A stretch of DNA of 64,000 nt, taken from IMG/VR virus record IMGVR_UViG_3300031837_000008, positions 32,857-96,856 of that record. One strand, written 5' to 3'. This document shows, one piece after another, positions 22,208-31,698 of the stretch; position 1 is the stretch's first letter; every line of letters starts with the position of its first letter. The position numbers and the translations under genes are program-made. The DNA is from a virus. The notes under the pieces were generated by a model. The model worked only from the letters and a program-made list of their open reading frames with translations, was not told the origin of the DNA and did not search any database.

Positions 22208-22468
22208 ATGCTTACATTGAAACTTATGACAGGTGCGGCTATGGCTGACTCAGATGCCGCACACGATTTTATGTTGATTCAAATTAATGACGATGAGGAG
22301 CTTTCTTTCGAGAGACGTCCGCGTATAGGTGACGATAATAATTCAAGCCCTGTCTTTGCTGTTATCAAAAAGTATGGTGATGACACAGGTAAGGAATACT
22401 GGCTGCAAGGAAATGCCTACGTATTGAATGCGCAAGGTAAAACAATTGCCAGTCGTGCATCATACTAA
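22208..22468 (+). CDS. Hypothetical small protein
   Basis: 86 residues, acidic, with a beta-hairpin-like C-terminus (YWLQGNAYVLNAQGKTIASRASY). ATG follows ACTAGGAATAGACAATA. No recognised family. It is the last gene before a strong terminator. Confidence 0.6.
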   Translation: MLTLKLMTGAAMADSDAAHDFMLIQINDDEELSFERRPRIGDDNNSSPVFAVIKKYGDDTGKEYWLQGNAYVLNAQGKTIASRASY

Positions 22469-22497
22469 GCTCAGTTTTCAATTAAAGTTTTAGCATA

Positions 22498-22531
22498 AAA
22501 GGCGCAAATTCTTCATCGGGTTTGCGCCTTT
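22498..22531 (+). terminator. Rho-independent terminator
   Basis: AAAGGCGCAAA (22498-22508) pairs perfectly with TTTGCGCCTTT (22521-22531), 12-nt loop. It separates the metabolic block from the virion block. Confidence 0.85.
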
Positions 22532-22612
22532 ATTATTAAACCCTCAAATTTAATAGTAACTGGGAGTGAGAGCCAAATCCCACACCAACTAAAGTTTGAG
22601 TGAGGTGATAAA

Positions 22613-23848
22613 TTGCCAATTCGTGAATCAAATAACAACAGGCTACTTCCGGCCAACGCTAGGGCTGCTGATGTTGCTGAACGTATGGTTGAACACATCA
22701 TACCTATGCAACAGCGCAGATACTACGATGCTTTTCGTCCGCAGGGCATAACTTGTGTGCACTTCAACAGATTGACGTCCGGTCGTAAATGCAATTGCCA
22801 AGCTAGTGCTAAACAATTAGGTGGAATCCTAGATGAACAGGGTAAGGCCAGCACCGGCACAATCAATAGTCTGATCACGGGCCAAACTCCGTTATCGTTC
22901 AATGTGACGCCCTATAACTTCAATCAGCAAAGGGTAACAGGTTATAACGGAGAATCCAGTCCTAATGCTCCGCAGAACAAAAATCAGGGTGTGTTCGATG
23001 TTGTGACCCTGGGCGAGGATTTCCCCCTAGCTGATATCACAGACGAAGATTCATTTGGGGACAACGGTCCAGTTTCTCCCTTATCGCTTGACGACATGGT
23101 AGGCGACTTTGATGCCTCAACTATGGGCTTTTCCGATGTAGCGTGCCCCATCTGTTTTGGATCCGGCTTCATTGGCGGATTTGCACCCTACCACGCGCAT
23201 CGTCAGGTGTTTACTGTGCCTGATGTCCAGCTCCCATTAACTGGTGAAATTAATCTGGAGGATAAACCGTGGACGGCCTCAACAGAGACCGGTTTCAATG
23301 TCTTAGTTACGCTGCCCAGAGGGGCTATTGGGGTTGACGTGTTCCGAGTCTGGGACTCAGCAATTCCGGTCCCCGCTAAATTCTCTATTGACGGAAATCC
23401 GCTGACTGGCATCACGACCTTACTGTCTTATTGCGATGGAAAGCCACATCTAGTTACTGCTACGTTTAACGGACGGTTCACCCATCTAGAACTTCAATTC
23501 AACTTGACGACAGAGAGCGTGTATTTCGAGTTCCCAAAACGTCCGACTAGCTCTAATACTGCACTGCTGGAACAGATGGAACCGTTCCAAATTATACTGA
23601 GTCCTAACCTACCCAATATATCGAGCATGGACGTGATCGTTGAATCACAGCTAGGTAAAGTTCTAGTGGTCCAAAACGTCAATCCTTGGCGTTCCAGATT
23701 GCAGAATGTTTTGGGTTGGGAGGTTCAAGTCCGTGTAATTCAGCCTCAAGAATTATTTCGTATCTTGCCCCACAGAGGAAGAGTTGCGACCAAGGACCGA
23801 ACTACGTCAATGACCAGAGATAACGTGACAGGCCCCCGTCGCACGTAA
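22613..23848 (+). CDS. Probable virion structural protein
   Basis: 411 residues starting at a TTG behind GAGGTGATAAA. The N-terminal half carries cysteines (TCVHFNRL...RKCNCQ, and later CPICFGSG) that may bind metal; the C-terminal half is beta-rich. The first gene of the long virion operon. I do not recognise its family; size, composition and place suggest a neck, baseplate or head-tail component. Confidence 0.6.
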   Translation: MPIRESNNNRLLPANARAADVAERMVEHIIPMQQRRYYDAFRPQGITCVHFNRLTSGRKCNCQASAKQLGGILDEQGKASTGTINSLITGQTPLSFNVTPYNFNQQRVTGYNGESSPNAPQNKNQGVFDVVTLGEDFPLADITDEDSFGDNGPVSPLSLDDMVGDFDASTMGFSDVACPICFGSGFIGGFAPYHAHRQVFTVPDVQLPLTGEINLEDKPWTASTETGFNVLVTLPRGAIGVDVFRVWDSAIPVPAKFSIDGNPLTGITTLLSYCDGKPHLVTATFNGRFTHLELQFNLTTESVYFEFPKRPTSSNTALLEQMEPFQIILSPNLPNISSMDVIVESQLGKVLVVQNVNPWRSRLQNVLGWEVQVRVIQPQELFRILPHRGRVATKDRTTSMTRDNVTGPRRT

Positions 23849-23895
23849 TTTAACATCAGACAAGCACAGCCCAGCACATTAGCTTAAGGATGATC

Positions 23896-25179
23896 ATGGC
23901 TACCAATGCAGCCCAGAGATTGAAAGCAAGCACGACTAAAGATAAAACAGGTAACGTTAAAACGTCAAAAAATAAACCAAGAACTCAAGTCAAGGCAGCT
24001 GCTCGTATTTGTGCCTTGGAGCTACCTAAGTTCCGATATATTGACGATGTTGCTCGATTTCTTGACCAGACGGGAAGCACGGTTAAAGAATTAAGTCAGC
24101 TAAGTGGAGTCCAGCAGCAACAACTAGCAAAATTAAATCAGGCACAAATCCACACTCATCCCTGCCTAGTTAAGGCCAGCGGCTTGAGTCTAGACGGCGA
24201 GACTCAAACTGATCCTGATCATGAGTCCTTGAAGACCTTGGTTCCCAAAATTGAACAGCTGAATACGCAATATGTATTGTCAGAAGACTTGTACGAGAAA
24301 TACAGGGCTTTAGAGGCCCTAGAAACGCAGTTGGCTATACAGTTCACGGATAAGCGGGGCGAGCCTTACACGAAGGCCTACGGACTGTTAAAAGCACTGA
24401 AGGACAAGATTGGCTTTCAGTTAAAAAACGTTTTAGAATTCTTGAGCAGCGTGGCCTCACACTACGTACCTAAAGTGTTTCAGAGCTACGTATCGACATT
24501 AGTCCAAGAGCTTCAAGAGCACGTTATATTCGAGCACAAGGAACAGTTTTTGTACGTCAGTGTCAAAGACGGAGCCCTAATCTTTACGGATTACATCTTG
24601 CTAAAGAACGTAAAGAATGATGACCTACAGGTAACGCCCCATCTCTACATCAGCCTTCAATGGACTGTGAACCAAGGAATTCAAATTCAGGTTAATCATG
24701 AATTTGACTTACCCAATCTGTTACTAGTTGATGGCGGTTCCGAGGTTAGTTCATTGAACGAAGCCTTAGTGGTGATAGACAAACTTTTGGAACAAGAGAA
24801 CTTCAGTACTAGCCTAGCTGCTATTCCACTGTCTACCAGAATGAAGAATGATCCTTCCAAGTTCAGTGCTTCTATGTTTAACTACTGTGATTATATAAAG
24901 AAAGTTGACGTTGATGCTAAATGTATATCTTTTAGACTCAAAGCGAATACTACTGTCGAACAGATAGACGAAATTAAGTATCCGCTTTATCTTGAGGTCA
25001 AACGTTTGTTTGCCAATAGTCCGGTCGTAAAACTTAGAGTGAAGATTGGTGCGAAATTCATATCGTTTGAACCTCTAACCTCGGGTATTAAATCGGCGGT
25101 CATTCCTCATGACGCTGAGGTTTTGGGTTCCAAATTTGGATTCACGGGCCTCCAGATAGCTAAACTATTGCAGTTCTAA
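23896..25179 (+). CDS. Tagged protein, possible internal head protein
   Basis: 427 residues from ATG 23896 (AAGGATGATC ahead; an ATG two codons earlier overlaps that site). The N-terminus MATNAAQRLKASTT is an AAxRL tag; a second, QVKAAARICALE, follows about 25 residues later after a Lys-rich spacer. The remainder, with helical and beta segments, matches nothing I recognise. Tandem tags with a basic spacer look like a targeting/processing prosequence. Confidence 0.6.
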   Translation: MATNAAQRLKASTTKDKTGNVKTSKNKPRTQVKAAARICALELPKFRYIDDVARFLDQTGSTVKELSQLSGVQQQQLAKLNQAQIHTHPCLVKASGLSLDGETQTDPDHESLKTLVPKIEQLNTQYVLSEDLYEKYRALEALETQLAIQFTDKRGEPYTKAYGLLKALKDKIGFQLKNVLEFLSSVASHYVPKVFQSYVSTLVQELQEHVIFEHKEQFLYVSVKDGALIFTDYILLKNVKNDDLQVTPHLYISLQWTVNQGIQIQVNHEFDLPNLLLVDGGSEVSSLNEALVVIDKLLEQENFSTSLAAIPLSTRMKNDPSKFSASMFNYCDYIKKVDVDAKCISFRLKANTTVEQIDEIKYPLYLEVKRLFANSPVVKLRVKIGAKFISFEPLTSGIKSAVIPHDAEVLGSKFGFTGLQIAKLLQF

Positions 25180-25199
25180 TTAATCTAATAAGGCGAGCT

Positions 25200-25970
25200 A
25201 TGGAAGGCTTAACTAAAGTTTATGCAGCATCAAGACTGCTGGCCCTCCGTACATTTGAAGGCCCTAATTACGATCATGATGCTGTTATCAAAGAATGGCT
25301 AAGGGTTCAGGCGAAAGGTGAATTACGGATAGTCGAAACAGATAGACCTAATATTTGGCTGACCGTAGCTAGCTTTAATTATAGTTTCTATATTTTTATC
25401 CATGACGATTTACTTGATGCTTATCCTCAAGATTCTTTAGTGGGGTTGGTGACTTTTAATAGCATTGGTGCCACACAGTTCAATGGTAAAACCATGGAGT
25501 TGAAAAGTGCCCTGGGCAACAAGCTATACACGCCTCATGCTGAGATTAATCCCGATCATCAGAAGCAGAAAATAGTATCAAGTATCTATTCATGGTTTCT
25601 TGAAGCCGGTAATTGTCTGATGACCGGTGACTCACATTCTAGAGCCGCCAACCTGTTGTGGAGGAACCTAGCTTCAGTGTTCCCTACATATCTTATTGAC
25701 CTGATGGGTCTCGAAATATTGTCACCAAAGACTAGAGAAAGAATAGCTAAGTCACATTTGATACGACTTTTGATGCTGGGAACCTCTTTTAGTTTTGAAG
25801 ACTTAAAGGACCTCGGTTCTTCAGTTAGTGCCAAACTAGTTGACGAACCTGGGTTCGGTACCACGACAGAGGATTTAAATTCAGAGCCTGATTTGTTTGG
25901 GGACCACCCTACACGAACAGGTATGGGCGTCAATAATATAATGCTCCCAAGTACACCCGTTCAAGGATAA
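25200..25970 (+). CDS. Tagged protein, function unknown
   Basis: 256 residues. LTKVYAASRLLALRTFEG at the N-terminus is an AAxRL tag. A helical/beta domain follows, with a low-complexity acidic C-terminus. It ends 3 nt before the next gene. No known domain. Confidence 0.6.
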   Translation: MEGLTKVYAASRLLALRTFEGPNYDHDAVIKEWLRVQAKGELRIVETDRPNIWLTVASFNYSFYIFIHDDLLDAYPQDSLVGLVTFNSIGATQFNGKTMELKSALGNKLYTPHAEINPDHQKQKIVSSIYSWFLEAGNCLMTGDSHSRAANLLWRNLASVFPTYLIDLMGLEILSPKTRERIAKSHLIRLLMLGTSFSFEDLKDLGSSVSAKLVDEPGFGTTTEDLNSEPDLFGDHPTRTGMGVNNIMLPSTPVQG

Positions 25971-25973
25971 ATC

Positions 25974-27506
25974 ATGGCCGTACCTTATGTTTATTTTAAG
26001 ACACCAACAACAGATATAGCCGTTATTGCTGATGTAACCTCAATGTTGATTGGGGCTGAGACAATCACCAGCATCGTTGTAGGTACAGCCAGTCCCGTCA
26101 CTAGCACTCCTTTGTCAGCAACAGTCACGACAGGCACTAGCTCGGTAATTGGATTAACGATTACGGGCGGCAATGACGGACTTAGTTATGGCTTTCAGTT
26201 AACAATTACTACTAATGCTCGTGTATTCATCGTCACTGTCGCCACATCAGTTTCACAAGCAGAATTTATTCCTTACACCACTGAAAATCCAGATGCGTTC
26301 CAAGACTTAGTAGACGAAATAGAAGCCGGTAAAGCAGCCGTCGGAACATCCGTATTTGCGTTTCCCCCGCAAATAGACCCTTCCGGTGGTTTTGTTACCT
26401 GGGAATTTCTAGCCTCAGACGGTACTGTTTATGCCGCAGGTAATGCTTTCGACTACACTGTGCAATCAAATGGGTTGGCCAATACTGTAGTTGCCAAATC
26501 TATTATTACGGTGCCCGTTACAGTCCCACCATCATTAGATGGACAAGCCTATCAATTAAGATATACGCTAAGTCTAAGTCAAGAGTATGGAACACCACCT
26601 GATCCCACAGCAGGGAACCTAGGCCAGAACGTATTTTTTCAATTCGAGAACGTTCGGGTGGTGGGGTTGAACACAGTTCCATTGGGTACCCAACCATCAG
26701 TCGAGCTCCAGGGTGTACCAGCTACTGTTTCAATTGTGTTGGACACGCTATATGATAATGTGACAGTCGAATTATGGGCTGGACCCACTCAAGTAGTGGC
26801 CCCGACCCAGATTCAAGCCTATGAAAGAACTGCTAATGGTTGGTACTTTGCTGGTGTATTAGATACCTCGGGATTAGGCGTATCCCTAGTTCCCTACCAA
26901 ATAATTTGGAAATACTGGGCATCAACTAATACGGGAATCATCAATCAGGAAAATGCTGATTTCTTTGTTGTTAATCCGTCGATCATGAGTGCGGTCAATG
27001 ACGTTAAAGCCAAGATTAATAAGGCACGGACTACGCTTTATGGAACACCTGATATGTTGTTCCCTGCTTCAACTATTTTAACCTGGCTACGCCGTGGTGG
27101 TGACGCATTCAATATCGCTTATGGACAGTTTACTAATTTCACGTTCACAAATGCACTGGGTGGTATTCGTGAATTTTGGTTACTATGCAGTGAAGCTGCC
27201 GCCTTAGCCAGTGCTTATCTTTCGGAGGCTGAGAAATCCTTTAATTTTCAAGGTGCAGCAATTAGTTTAGACGTAGATAGAACTCAATATTTAGAGGCTG
27301 CTGCAACTGCTATTCAAACCCGATTAGATAACGAATTGAAGCTGATCAAAACCAATCTTATTATCAAGGGAAATACTTCAGGTGATGGATCGGTCAACGC
27401 TGGTCAACTTCAACACGGAGCAATCGGTGCCGTAGGAATTACGATTACGCAGGCCTCAATGTGGGGAGCTTATGCTCCAGGATACTTTGGAAATCGTGGA
27501 ATTTAA
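25974..27506 (+). CDS. Probable virion structural protein with Ig-like repeats
   Basis: 510 residues. The first half is Thr/Val/Ser-rich beta structure reminiscent of several Ig-like domains; the second half (from about 340) is helical, with the end GAVGITITQASMWGAYAPGYFGNRGI. Composition and location in the virion operon suggest a surface or neck protein; it could also be a head fibre. No tag is present at its ends. Confidence 0.6.
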   Translation: MAVPYVYFKTPTTDIAVIADVTSMLIGAETITSIVVGTASPVTSTPLSATVTTGTSSVIGLTITGGNDGLSYGFQLTITTNARVFIVTVATSVSQAEFIPYTTENPDAFQDLVDEIEAGKAAVGTSVFAFPPQIDPSGGFVTWEFLASDGTVYAAGNAFDYTVQSNGLANTVVAKSIITVPVTVPPSLDGQAYQLRYTLSLSQEYGTPPDPTAGNLGQNVFFQFENVRVVGLNTVPLGTQPSVELQGVPATVSIVLDTLYDNVTVELWAGPTQVVAPTQIQAYERTANGWYFAGVLDTSGLGVSLVPYQIIWKYWASTNTGIINQENADFFVVNPSIMSAVNDVKAKINKARTTLYGTPDMLFPASTILTWLRRGGDAFNIAYGQFTNFTFTNALGGIREFWLLCSEAAALASAYLSEAEKSFNFQGAAISLDVDRTQYLEAAATAIQTRLDNELKLIKTNLIIKGNTSGDGSVNAGQLQHGAIGAVGITITQASMWGAYAPGYFGNRGI

Positions 27507-27509
27507 ACT

Positions 27510-27806
27510 ATGAAAACAAATGCACGTCAGCGAATACTGGCCTCAACTACTACGGTTTATGCCGGTGAGGACCTAGAAAAAGAAGGTGGGTTCAAACTTA
27601 AACTGGGCACCAATATTTTCAGATGCAGTTCACCTAAAGATGCTTATGAAAAGGCCGCACGTTTTATTCATAACTTAGAGATCGCAGGTTTTAGCTACGC
27701 AAAGAAGGCATCCGAAGTTGACGGCCTGGACACGTACACCAAAGCCAATCATGAAATCTCTATTGGGGTCCACGGTGGAAACCTGAACTTAAGTTACTGG
27801 CACTAA
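27510..27806 (+). CDS. Tagged small protein
   Basis: 98 residues. MKTNARQRILASTT is a variant of the AAxRL tag (A-R-Q-R-I); a small alpha/beta domain follows. It starts 3 nt after the structural gene upstream and is thus probably expressed late. Function unknown. Confidence 0.6.
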   Translation: MKTNARQRILASTTTVYAGEDLEKEGGFKLKLGTNIFRCSSPKDAYEKAARFIHNLEIAGFSYAKKASEVDGLDTYTKANHEISIGVHGGNLNLSYWH

Positions 27807-27895
27807 TTTAATAGTAATAGTCTCACAATCACAGTCACAAGCATTCAAAAAATAAACCCATAGTAGATGTAGGTCTAGGCTCACGGAGCTCACTC

Positions 27896-28330
27896 ATGTT
27901 TAATACCGTACTTTCGTTCATTGTTCAAAATCCCATGGCCTTTGTCCTGTTGGCAATAGTGGTCATTGCCCTAATACTTTTATGGGTAGTACAACGAACT
28001 AAAGATAATTTAGACCTACGGTCATTAATCGTTGATGAGCAAACCAAGCAACCTTCTATTCATAAACTAGGGCAACTCACGGCTCTAGTCATGAGTACTT
28101 GGCTCTTGGTGTATTTAGCGCTACAAAATCGAATGGACAGTGTGTACTTCACTACGTACATGGGGATATGGACAGCCGCCCAGGCCATCAATCAATGGAC
28201 GACTAGTCGAGGACGCACGGACTTCAGCTACGGTAGCAACCAAATCCCGGCTAATTCTAATGTGGGTGGAGTGGGAATGGGTGGACCCCAGGATAATTCA
28301 GTTACACCAGCTGGAAATCCACCGCAATAG
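27896..28330 (+). CDS. Membrane protein, holin candidate
   Basis: 144 residues with a strong N-terminal transmembrane helix (about 13-33), a polar segment (TKDNLDLRSLIVDEQTKQPS), then one or two further hydrophobic helices (about 60-75 and 82-98), and a Gly/Asn/Pro-rich tail. The size and topology fit a holin, and similar proteins are frequent in large phages, but no endolysin lies near it to confirm this. A GGAGCTCACTC sequence precedes the ATG. Confidence 0.55.
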   Translation: MFNTVLSFIVQNPMAFVLLAIVVIALILLWVVQRTKDNLDLRSLIVDEQTKQPSIHKLGQLTALVMSTWLLVYLALQNRMDSVYFTTYMGIWTAAQAINQWTTSRGRTDFSYGSNQIPANSNVGGVGMGGPQDNSVTPAGNPPQ

Positions 28331-28366
28331 AATTTATGAGTCAGTTTTGAACTATAAGGATAATTA

Positions 28367-28714
28367 ATGTACGTGCATGCAGCTCAGAGACTGAAAGCTA
28401 TAGAAGATGAAGAACAAAAAGTAGAGGCTCAAATTCACGAAGGTAAAGGTGATGAGCTTCGTAAAATACAGGCCGAGTTGCGCAAGCACGGCTTAATTTA
28501 TAAATTCGTACACCCACATTTGATGTTCCACAAGAGCAATCCAGAGGATGTTGGACGTGAGGCCGAAGCCTCTGTTGAAGTTTTGAACCGTTTAAAGTAC
28601 GCCATGAATGCAAGCCCTGGAATATTCAAAAGGGTTTCGTTCGCGGTTAAGGGTAACGACGGCGTATGCTTGCAGCGCGTGCAGGTAGCGTTAAGAATTT
28701 TCTTTTCCATTTGA
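28367..28714 (+). CDS. Tagged small protein
   Basis: 115 residues beginning MYVHAAQRLKAIEDEEQK, an AAxRL tag directly followed by an acidic helix. The remainder is alpha/beta. ATAAGGATAATTA is the ribosome site. Function unknown. Confidence 0.6.
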   Translation: MYVHAAQRLKAIEDEEQKVEAQIHEGKGDELRKIQAELRKHGLIYKFVHPHLMFHKSNPEDVGREAEASVEVLNRLKYAMNASPGIFKRVSFAVKGNDGVCLQRVQVALRIFFSI

Positions 28715-28722
28715 GGCTAACA

Positions 28723-29211
28723 ATGACTACTGTAAATTACACGAATGCTAAAGCGGCCTTGGTTGCTGCTGGACTACCAACCAGCGCTGGCTCCAATTGG
28801 GAAGGAATTGACCAAGCATCCTACGATAAGTTCGCTGCAGCTGCTACCTACAAAGGTGGTGTTGCATACAGCAAGTATCAAACTAATTACGGGTTTGCTT
28901 ATCCATCGATCATGCCTGTATCCGTGTTGGACGCTGTAGAGATCGATGACTATCATGCAACGTTGGCCGGTACTCCATTGACTGGTGCCCATGCATCTAC
29001 ACCTGTTACATGGACCCTGACCGAGACCGGAGCTACAGGTACTTCGTATTCTTGGCACCTGGGTGACGGTTCATCCCCGCAGGTTACCACAGTACCTCAC
29101 CTGACTTATACCTATAGTGCGGCCGGTACGTTTACAGCTTCGGTGGTCCCGACTGTTGGCGGTAACCAGGTGCCCGCAATTTCCGCTACGGCTCCGGCTA
29201 TTCTATCGTAA
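28723..29211 (+). CDS. Structural protein with PKD-like domain
   Basis: 162 residues from ATG 28723 (TTGAGGCTAAC ahead); an earlier in-frame start lies inside the upstream gene. Residues 1-70 contain NAKAALVAAG and YGFAYPS, a short module also found in the protein at 36402. Residues about 85-160 form a PKD/Ig-like domain (SWHLGDGSSP...LTYTYSAAGTFTASVVP). PKD domains bind surfaces or proteins, so a decoration or surface role is likely. Confidence 0.65.
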   Translation: MTTVNYTNAKAALVAAGLPTSAGSNWEGIDQASYDKFAAAATYKGGVAYSKYQTNYGFAYPSIMPVSVLDAVEIDDYHATLAGTPLTGAHASTPVTWTLTETGATGTSYSWHLGDGSSPQVTTVPHLTYTYSAAGTFTASVVPTVGGNQVPAISATAPAILS

Positions 29212-29224
29212 ATAGGAATTAATT

Positions 29225-29551
29225 ATGCTGGCGCGCAGATCACGACCAAGAGCCCGAAATGTGCATGGCGTAGCCAGCATAAAAAGAGACAGTTATTCGA
29301 CGGTCAATGGGTTCACCCAGAACAATTCTTGGTGGGAACTCAGAGCCAAGGCCTATGCTAGGGATAAAGGTGTGTGCCAGGCCTTAATTAGGGGCACCCG
29401 TTGTTTAAAGCCTGGATCTGAGGTTCACCACATACAGCCGTTAAACGCTGGTGGCACCAATAATTTATCTAACTTAATTCTTTTGTGCCAGGCCTGTCAC
29501 GACCGTAGGCACCCACATTTAGTTAGAGCAGCACAATTAAAGAAAAGATGA
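29225..29551 (+). CDS. HNH endonuclease
   Basis: 108 residues. Residues 51-96 have the full HNH layout: CQ...C, the catalytic EVHHI (His 68-69), PLNAGGTNNLSNL with the N, and LCQACHDRRH, with four cysteines for zinc. The Arg-rich N-terminus could bind DNA. HNH proteins in phages act as free-standing homing endonucleases or assist terminase packaging. Location within virion genes and no terminase beside it favour a mobile type, without proof. Confidence 0.85.
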   Translation: MLARRSRPRARNVHGVASIKRDSYSTVNGFTQNNSWWELRAKAYARDKGVCQALIRGTRCLKPGSEVHHIQPLNAGGTNNLSNLILLCQACHDRRHPHLVRAAQLKKR

Positions 29552-29579
29552 ACCAACATTAGCTTCTGAAAAGGTAATT

Positions 29580-29960
29580 ATGACCATGATCACAGCAGCC
29601 CTACGCCTATTGGCAGACGCCGATGAGAAAGGCACCAACATAGAGGCAGGTCCCGAGGACGTGGAAAACGTGCTGACCATTCTAAAAAGAATTCTAGGCA
29701 TTCATTTTCTGCTGGATGATAGATCGTCTACCAACCAGTCTTTGATCTGGCGCACTTCCGAGTATCAAGCGGTCTTGAACTTCAGTACGGTTGATGAGGA
29801 CTTAAACTTTTATTTCAAGGCCTCTAAATACAAGTACGAATTAAAGGCCGAAGGCTCGGATGATCAAAGCTTACTGGCTTCAATCGGAAAAGCAGCAACG
29901 GAAGTAAATAAAAAGGTACCTGGACTAGACGAAGTCCTGTCCCAATTGCGTGCCCTATAG
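29580..29960 (+). CDS. Tagged small protein
   Basis: 126 residues starting MTMITAALRLLADADEKG, an AAxRL tag. The rest alternates helices and strands, ending in an amphipathic helix. The GAAAAGGTAATT ribosome site supports this start. Function unknown. Confidence 0.6.
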   Translation: MTMITAALRLLADADEKGTNIEAGPEDVENVLTILKRILGIHFLLDDRSSTNQSLIWRTSEYQAVLNFSTVDEDLNFYFKASKYKYELKAEGSDDQSLLASIGKAATEVNKKVPGLDEVLSQLRAL

Positions 29961-29973
29961 AGAGAAACCTGTC

Positions 29974-30423
29974 ATGGATAATCAAAAACTTGTAAGCCTA
30001 ATTGCTTTGTTTCTTCAGATCAATCCTGAACCGTCTGATGCTCAGTTCCACGCGCTGGCTGAGTCCGTTGGTGTTGATCATGAAAGTTTAGAATCAATTG
30101 CTTATGCCATGTTGGCCGACACCAACGAAATTGAACAAGAAGTAGTGGCTGAAATAGTTCAACCACCCCAGACAGAGAGCGAAGAAGTGCTGGACGGCGA
30201 GTACGATCCGAACACAACTAGCGTTGAAGACTTGGTGTTAAATGACGGGGCACCAGCGGGAACTACTAGCCAGCAAGCATTGCAGGATTCAACATTAAAT
30301 GACGGTGTTGGCATCAACGATGTGGGGACCGGAATTGACGGTGACAAAGATGCAATGATTAGTGACGGCGTTGCACCCATGCAACTCAAAGCCGCTTTAC
30401 GTCTGACTGAAAGTGCGGGTTAA
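29974..30423 (+). CDS. Acidic protein with C-terminal AAxRL tag
   Basis: 149 residues from ATG 29974. It is acidic throughout, with a Glu/Thr/Asp-rich, probably disordered central section. It ends MQLKAALRLTESAG, an AAxRL tag exactly at the C-terminus and thus in reversed placement compared with most carriers. The acidic character would fit a scaffold or internal head protein. The next gene follows after 2 nt. Confidence 0.6.
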   Translation: MDNQKLVSLIALFLQINPEPSDAQFHALAESVGVDHESLESIAYAMLADTNEIEQEVVAEIVQPPQTESEEVLDGEYDPNTTSVEDLVLNDGAPAGTTSQQALQDSTLNDGVGINDVGTGIDGDKDAMISDGVAPMQLKAALRLTESAG

Positions 30424-30425
30424 TC

Positions 30426-31157
30426 ATGAGTCGTGAACGTGAGGAACAGACGCAGCATCCATTTCTCAGTAACTTGGGAATTCCCGTTCTGCAGCAAGCA
30501 CGGAAGCCAACGATTGAAGGATTTCCGTTGGCTTTTAATCAGAACAATCGATTGGCCTGGGCTCAGGCAGTTACTGAATCGGAGGTCACAAACAATTCGA
30601 TTCTTGACTGGTCTGTAGCTATTCGCAGATACGTTGATCTGTGTATGGTTCATGATTTGTTTCCGTTCCAGAACGTTAGCCAGTCACGCAATGATCAGAT
30701 TTCAACGTATTTGACTGAGCGTCGTCGGGCCTTCGTCAAGTTCGTGAATCTAACCGATTTGTTTGGTAACCTATTTATCAAGTCGACTACCAGAGAGGTC
30801 AAAGTAACTGACAAAGGATTCGTGCTAACAGTTAATGCTGATGTCAACGTAAAGGATCCAACGTTTGTTGAATGGTTGAAGCGCACACCCTACCCTAAAT
30901 TCCAGTTAGACACGCTTAACGGACATTACAGGCGTCAATTGATGGACGGACTTACACTATTTGCGTACAACGACTATTCCAGATCAATGGATCAACGTTG
31001 GCATCTAGGTTACGAAATTGTGTGTCCTATTTTCCCTGATTTGCCTACCAATCAATTGCCGTCAAAGGCAGAAATTGAGAAATTCGTGTTGGATATTTTA
31101 TGGCGTCCAGTCATGATGTCAGCACGACCGTTGAAGACCCTACGCCGTCTTATTTAA
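30426..31157 (+). CDS. Probable virion assembly protein
   Basis: 243 residues, soluble, mixed alpha/beta, no tag. The motif DLFPFQNVSQ and the general size suggest a structural or assembly protein, such as a neck or tail-completion component, but no family is recognised. GGTTAATC precedes the ATG. Confidence 0.5.
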   Translation: MSREREEQTQHPFLSNLGIPVLQQARKPTIEGFPLAFNQNNRLAWAQAVTESEVTNNSILDWSVAIRRYVDLCMVHDLFPFQNVSQSRNDQISTYLTERRRAFVKFVNLTDLFGNLFIKSTTREVKVTDKGFVLTVNADVNVKDPTFVEWLKRTPYPKFQLDTLNGHYRRQLMDGLTLFAYNDYSRSMDQRWHLGYEIVCPIFPDLPTNQLPSKAEIEKFVLDILWRPVMMSARPLKTLRRLI

Positions 31158-31170
31158 AAGGAAAAAAGAA

Positions 31171-31545
31171 ATGAATGATGTCACCACTATTGTGAGTGCG
31201 GTTGAAACCGCTGTACGCCTGGCTGTTGACGTGCCCTTTCTTTTGATTGGTTTAGTCCTAGGTGTCTTGGTCTACCGCTATTTGTTGCGTACCAATCCAA
31301 CCCTGCTAGGTCACTTCCTGACCACCATCGACACGGACGTGCAGAAAGTAGCTTTAGACGTTGCATCGGCGGTCAAGAAAGAAGCAGCTAAGACTGAGAC
31401 CAGTGCTGCGAGTGCGTCAGCTTCTGGTTCCGGTTCCACAAGTTCCGGCTCTATTGTTTCCTCAACTGTAGTTACGGTGCCTAGCGCCGTGTCTGAAACA
31501 ACTATCGTTTCAAGTTCGCCGGATACTACGAGCGTTAGTAAATAA
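31171..31545 (+). CDS. Membrane-anchored Ser/Thr-rich protein
   Basis: 124 residues. One transmembrane segment at about 21-39 (VPFLLIGLVLGVLVYRYLL) is followed by an amphipathic helix and a low-complexity Ser/Ala/Thr/Val tail. AAAAGGAAAAAAGAA is the ribosome site. Possible spanin- or holin-related membrane protein, not provable. A strong terminator closes the transcript. Confidence 0.6.
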   Translation: MNDVTTIVSAVETAVRLAVDVPFLLIGLVLGVLVYRYLLRTNPTLLGHFLTTIDTDVQKVALDVASAVKKEAAKTETSAASASASGSGSTSSGSIVSSTVVTVPSAVSETTIVSSSPDTTSVSK

Positions 31546-31571
31546 GAGTAGGCCCTTTCATTTGTCAGTCC

Positions 31572-31603
31572 AGAGCCCATCCCTAATAAGGTGGGCTCTT
31601 TTC
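31572..31603 (+). terminator. Rho-independent terminator
   Basis: AGAGCCCA (31572-31579) pairs with TGGGCTCT (31592-31599); the loop is 12 nt and TTTTCTATTT follows the stem. Confidence 0.85.
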
Positions 31604-31632
31604 TATTTGCTGATCAGATTTTGCAATCAGGA

Positions 31633-31660
31633 TTGATAGCTTTGAGAATTGATGTACAAT
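31633..31660 (+). promoter_or_regulatory. Candidate sigma70-type promoter for the giant helicase
   Basis: TTGATA (31633-31638), 16-nt spacer, TACAAT (31655-31660), 39 nt before the helicase start codon and just after a terminator, so a new transcript probably begins here. Confidence 0.5.
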
Positions 31661-31698
31661 ATTAAGTCCATGTCTTACCCTAATTTTTACGGAAACTT

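Noticed and set aside
25974-27506. The 25974 protein as a tail fibre
   Set aside because: No repeats, receptor-binding signature or chaperone domain is visible, and fibre genes usually lie elsewhere; left as a structural protein.
29225-29551. The HNH protein as partner of terminase in packaging
   Set aside because: No terminase gene is adjacent or present in the window, so that interpretation has no support here.
31536-31544. TAGTAAATA at the end of the 31171-31545 gene
   Set aside because: It is formed by the final coding codons and stop (V-S-K-stop) and is followed by a terminator, not by a nearby gene, so it is not counted as a promoter motif.
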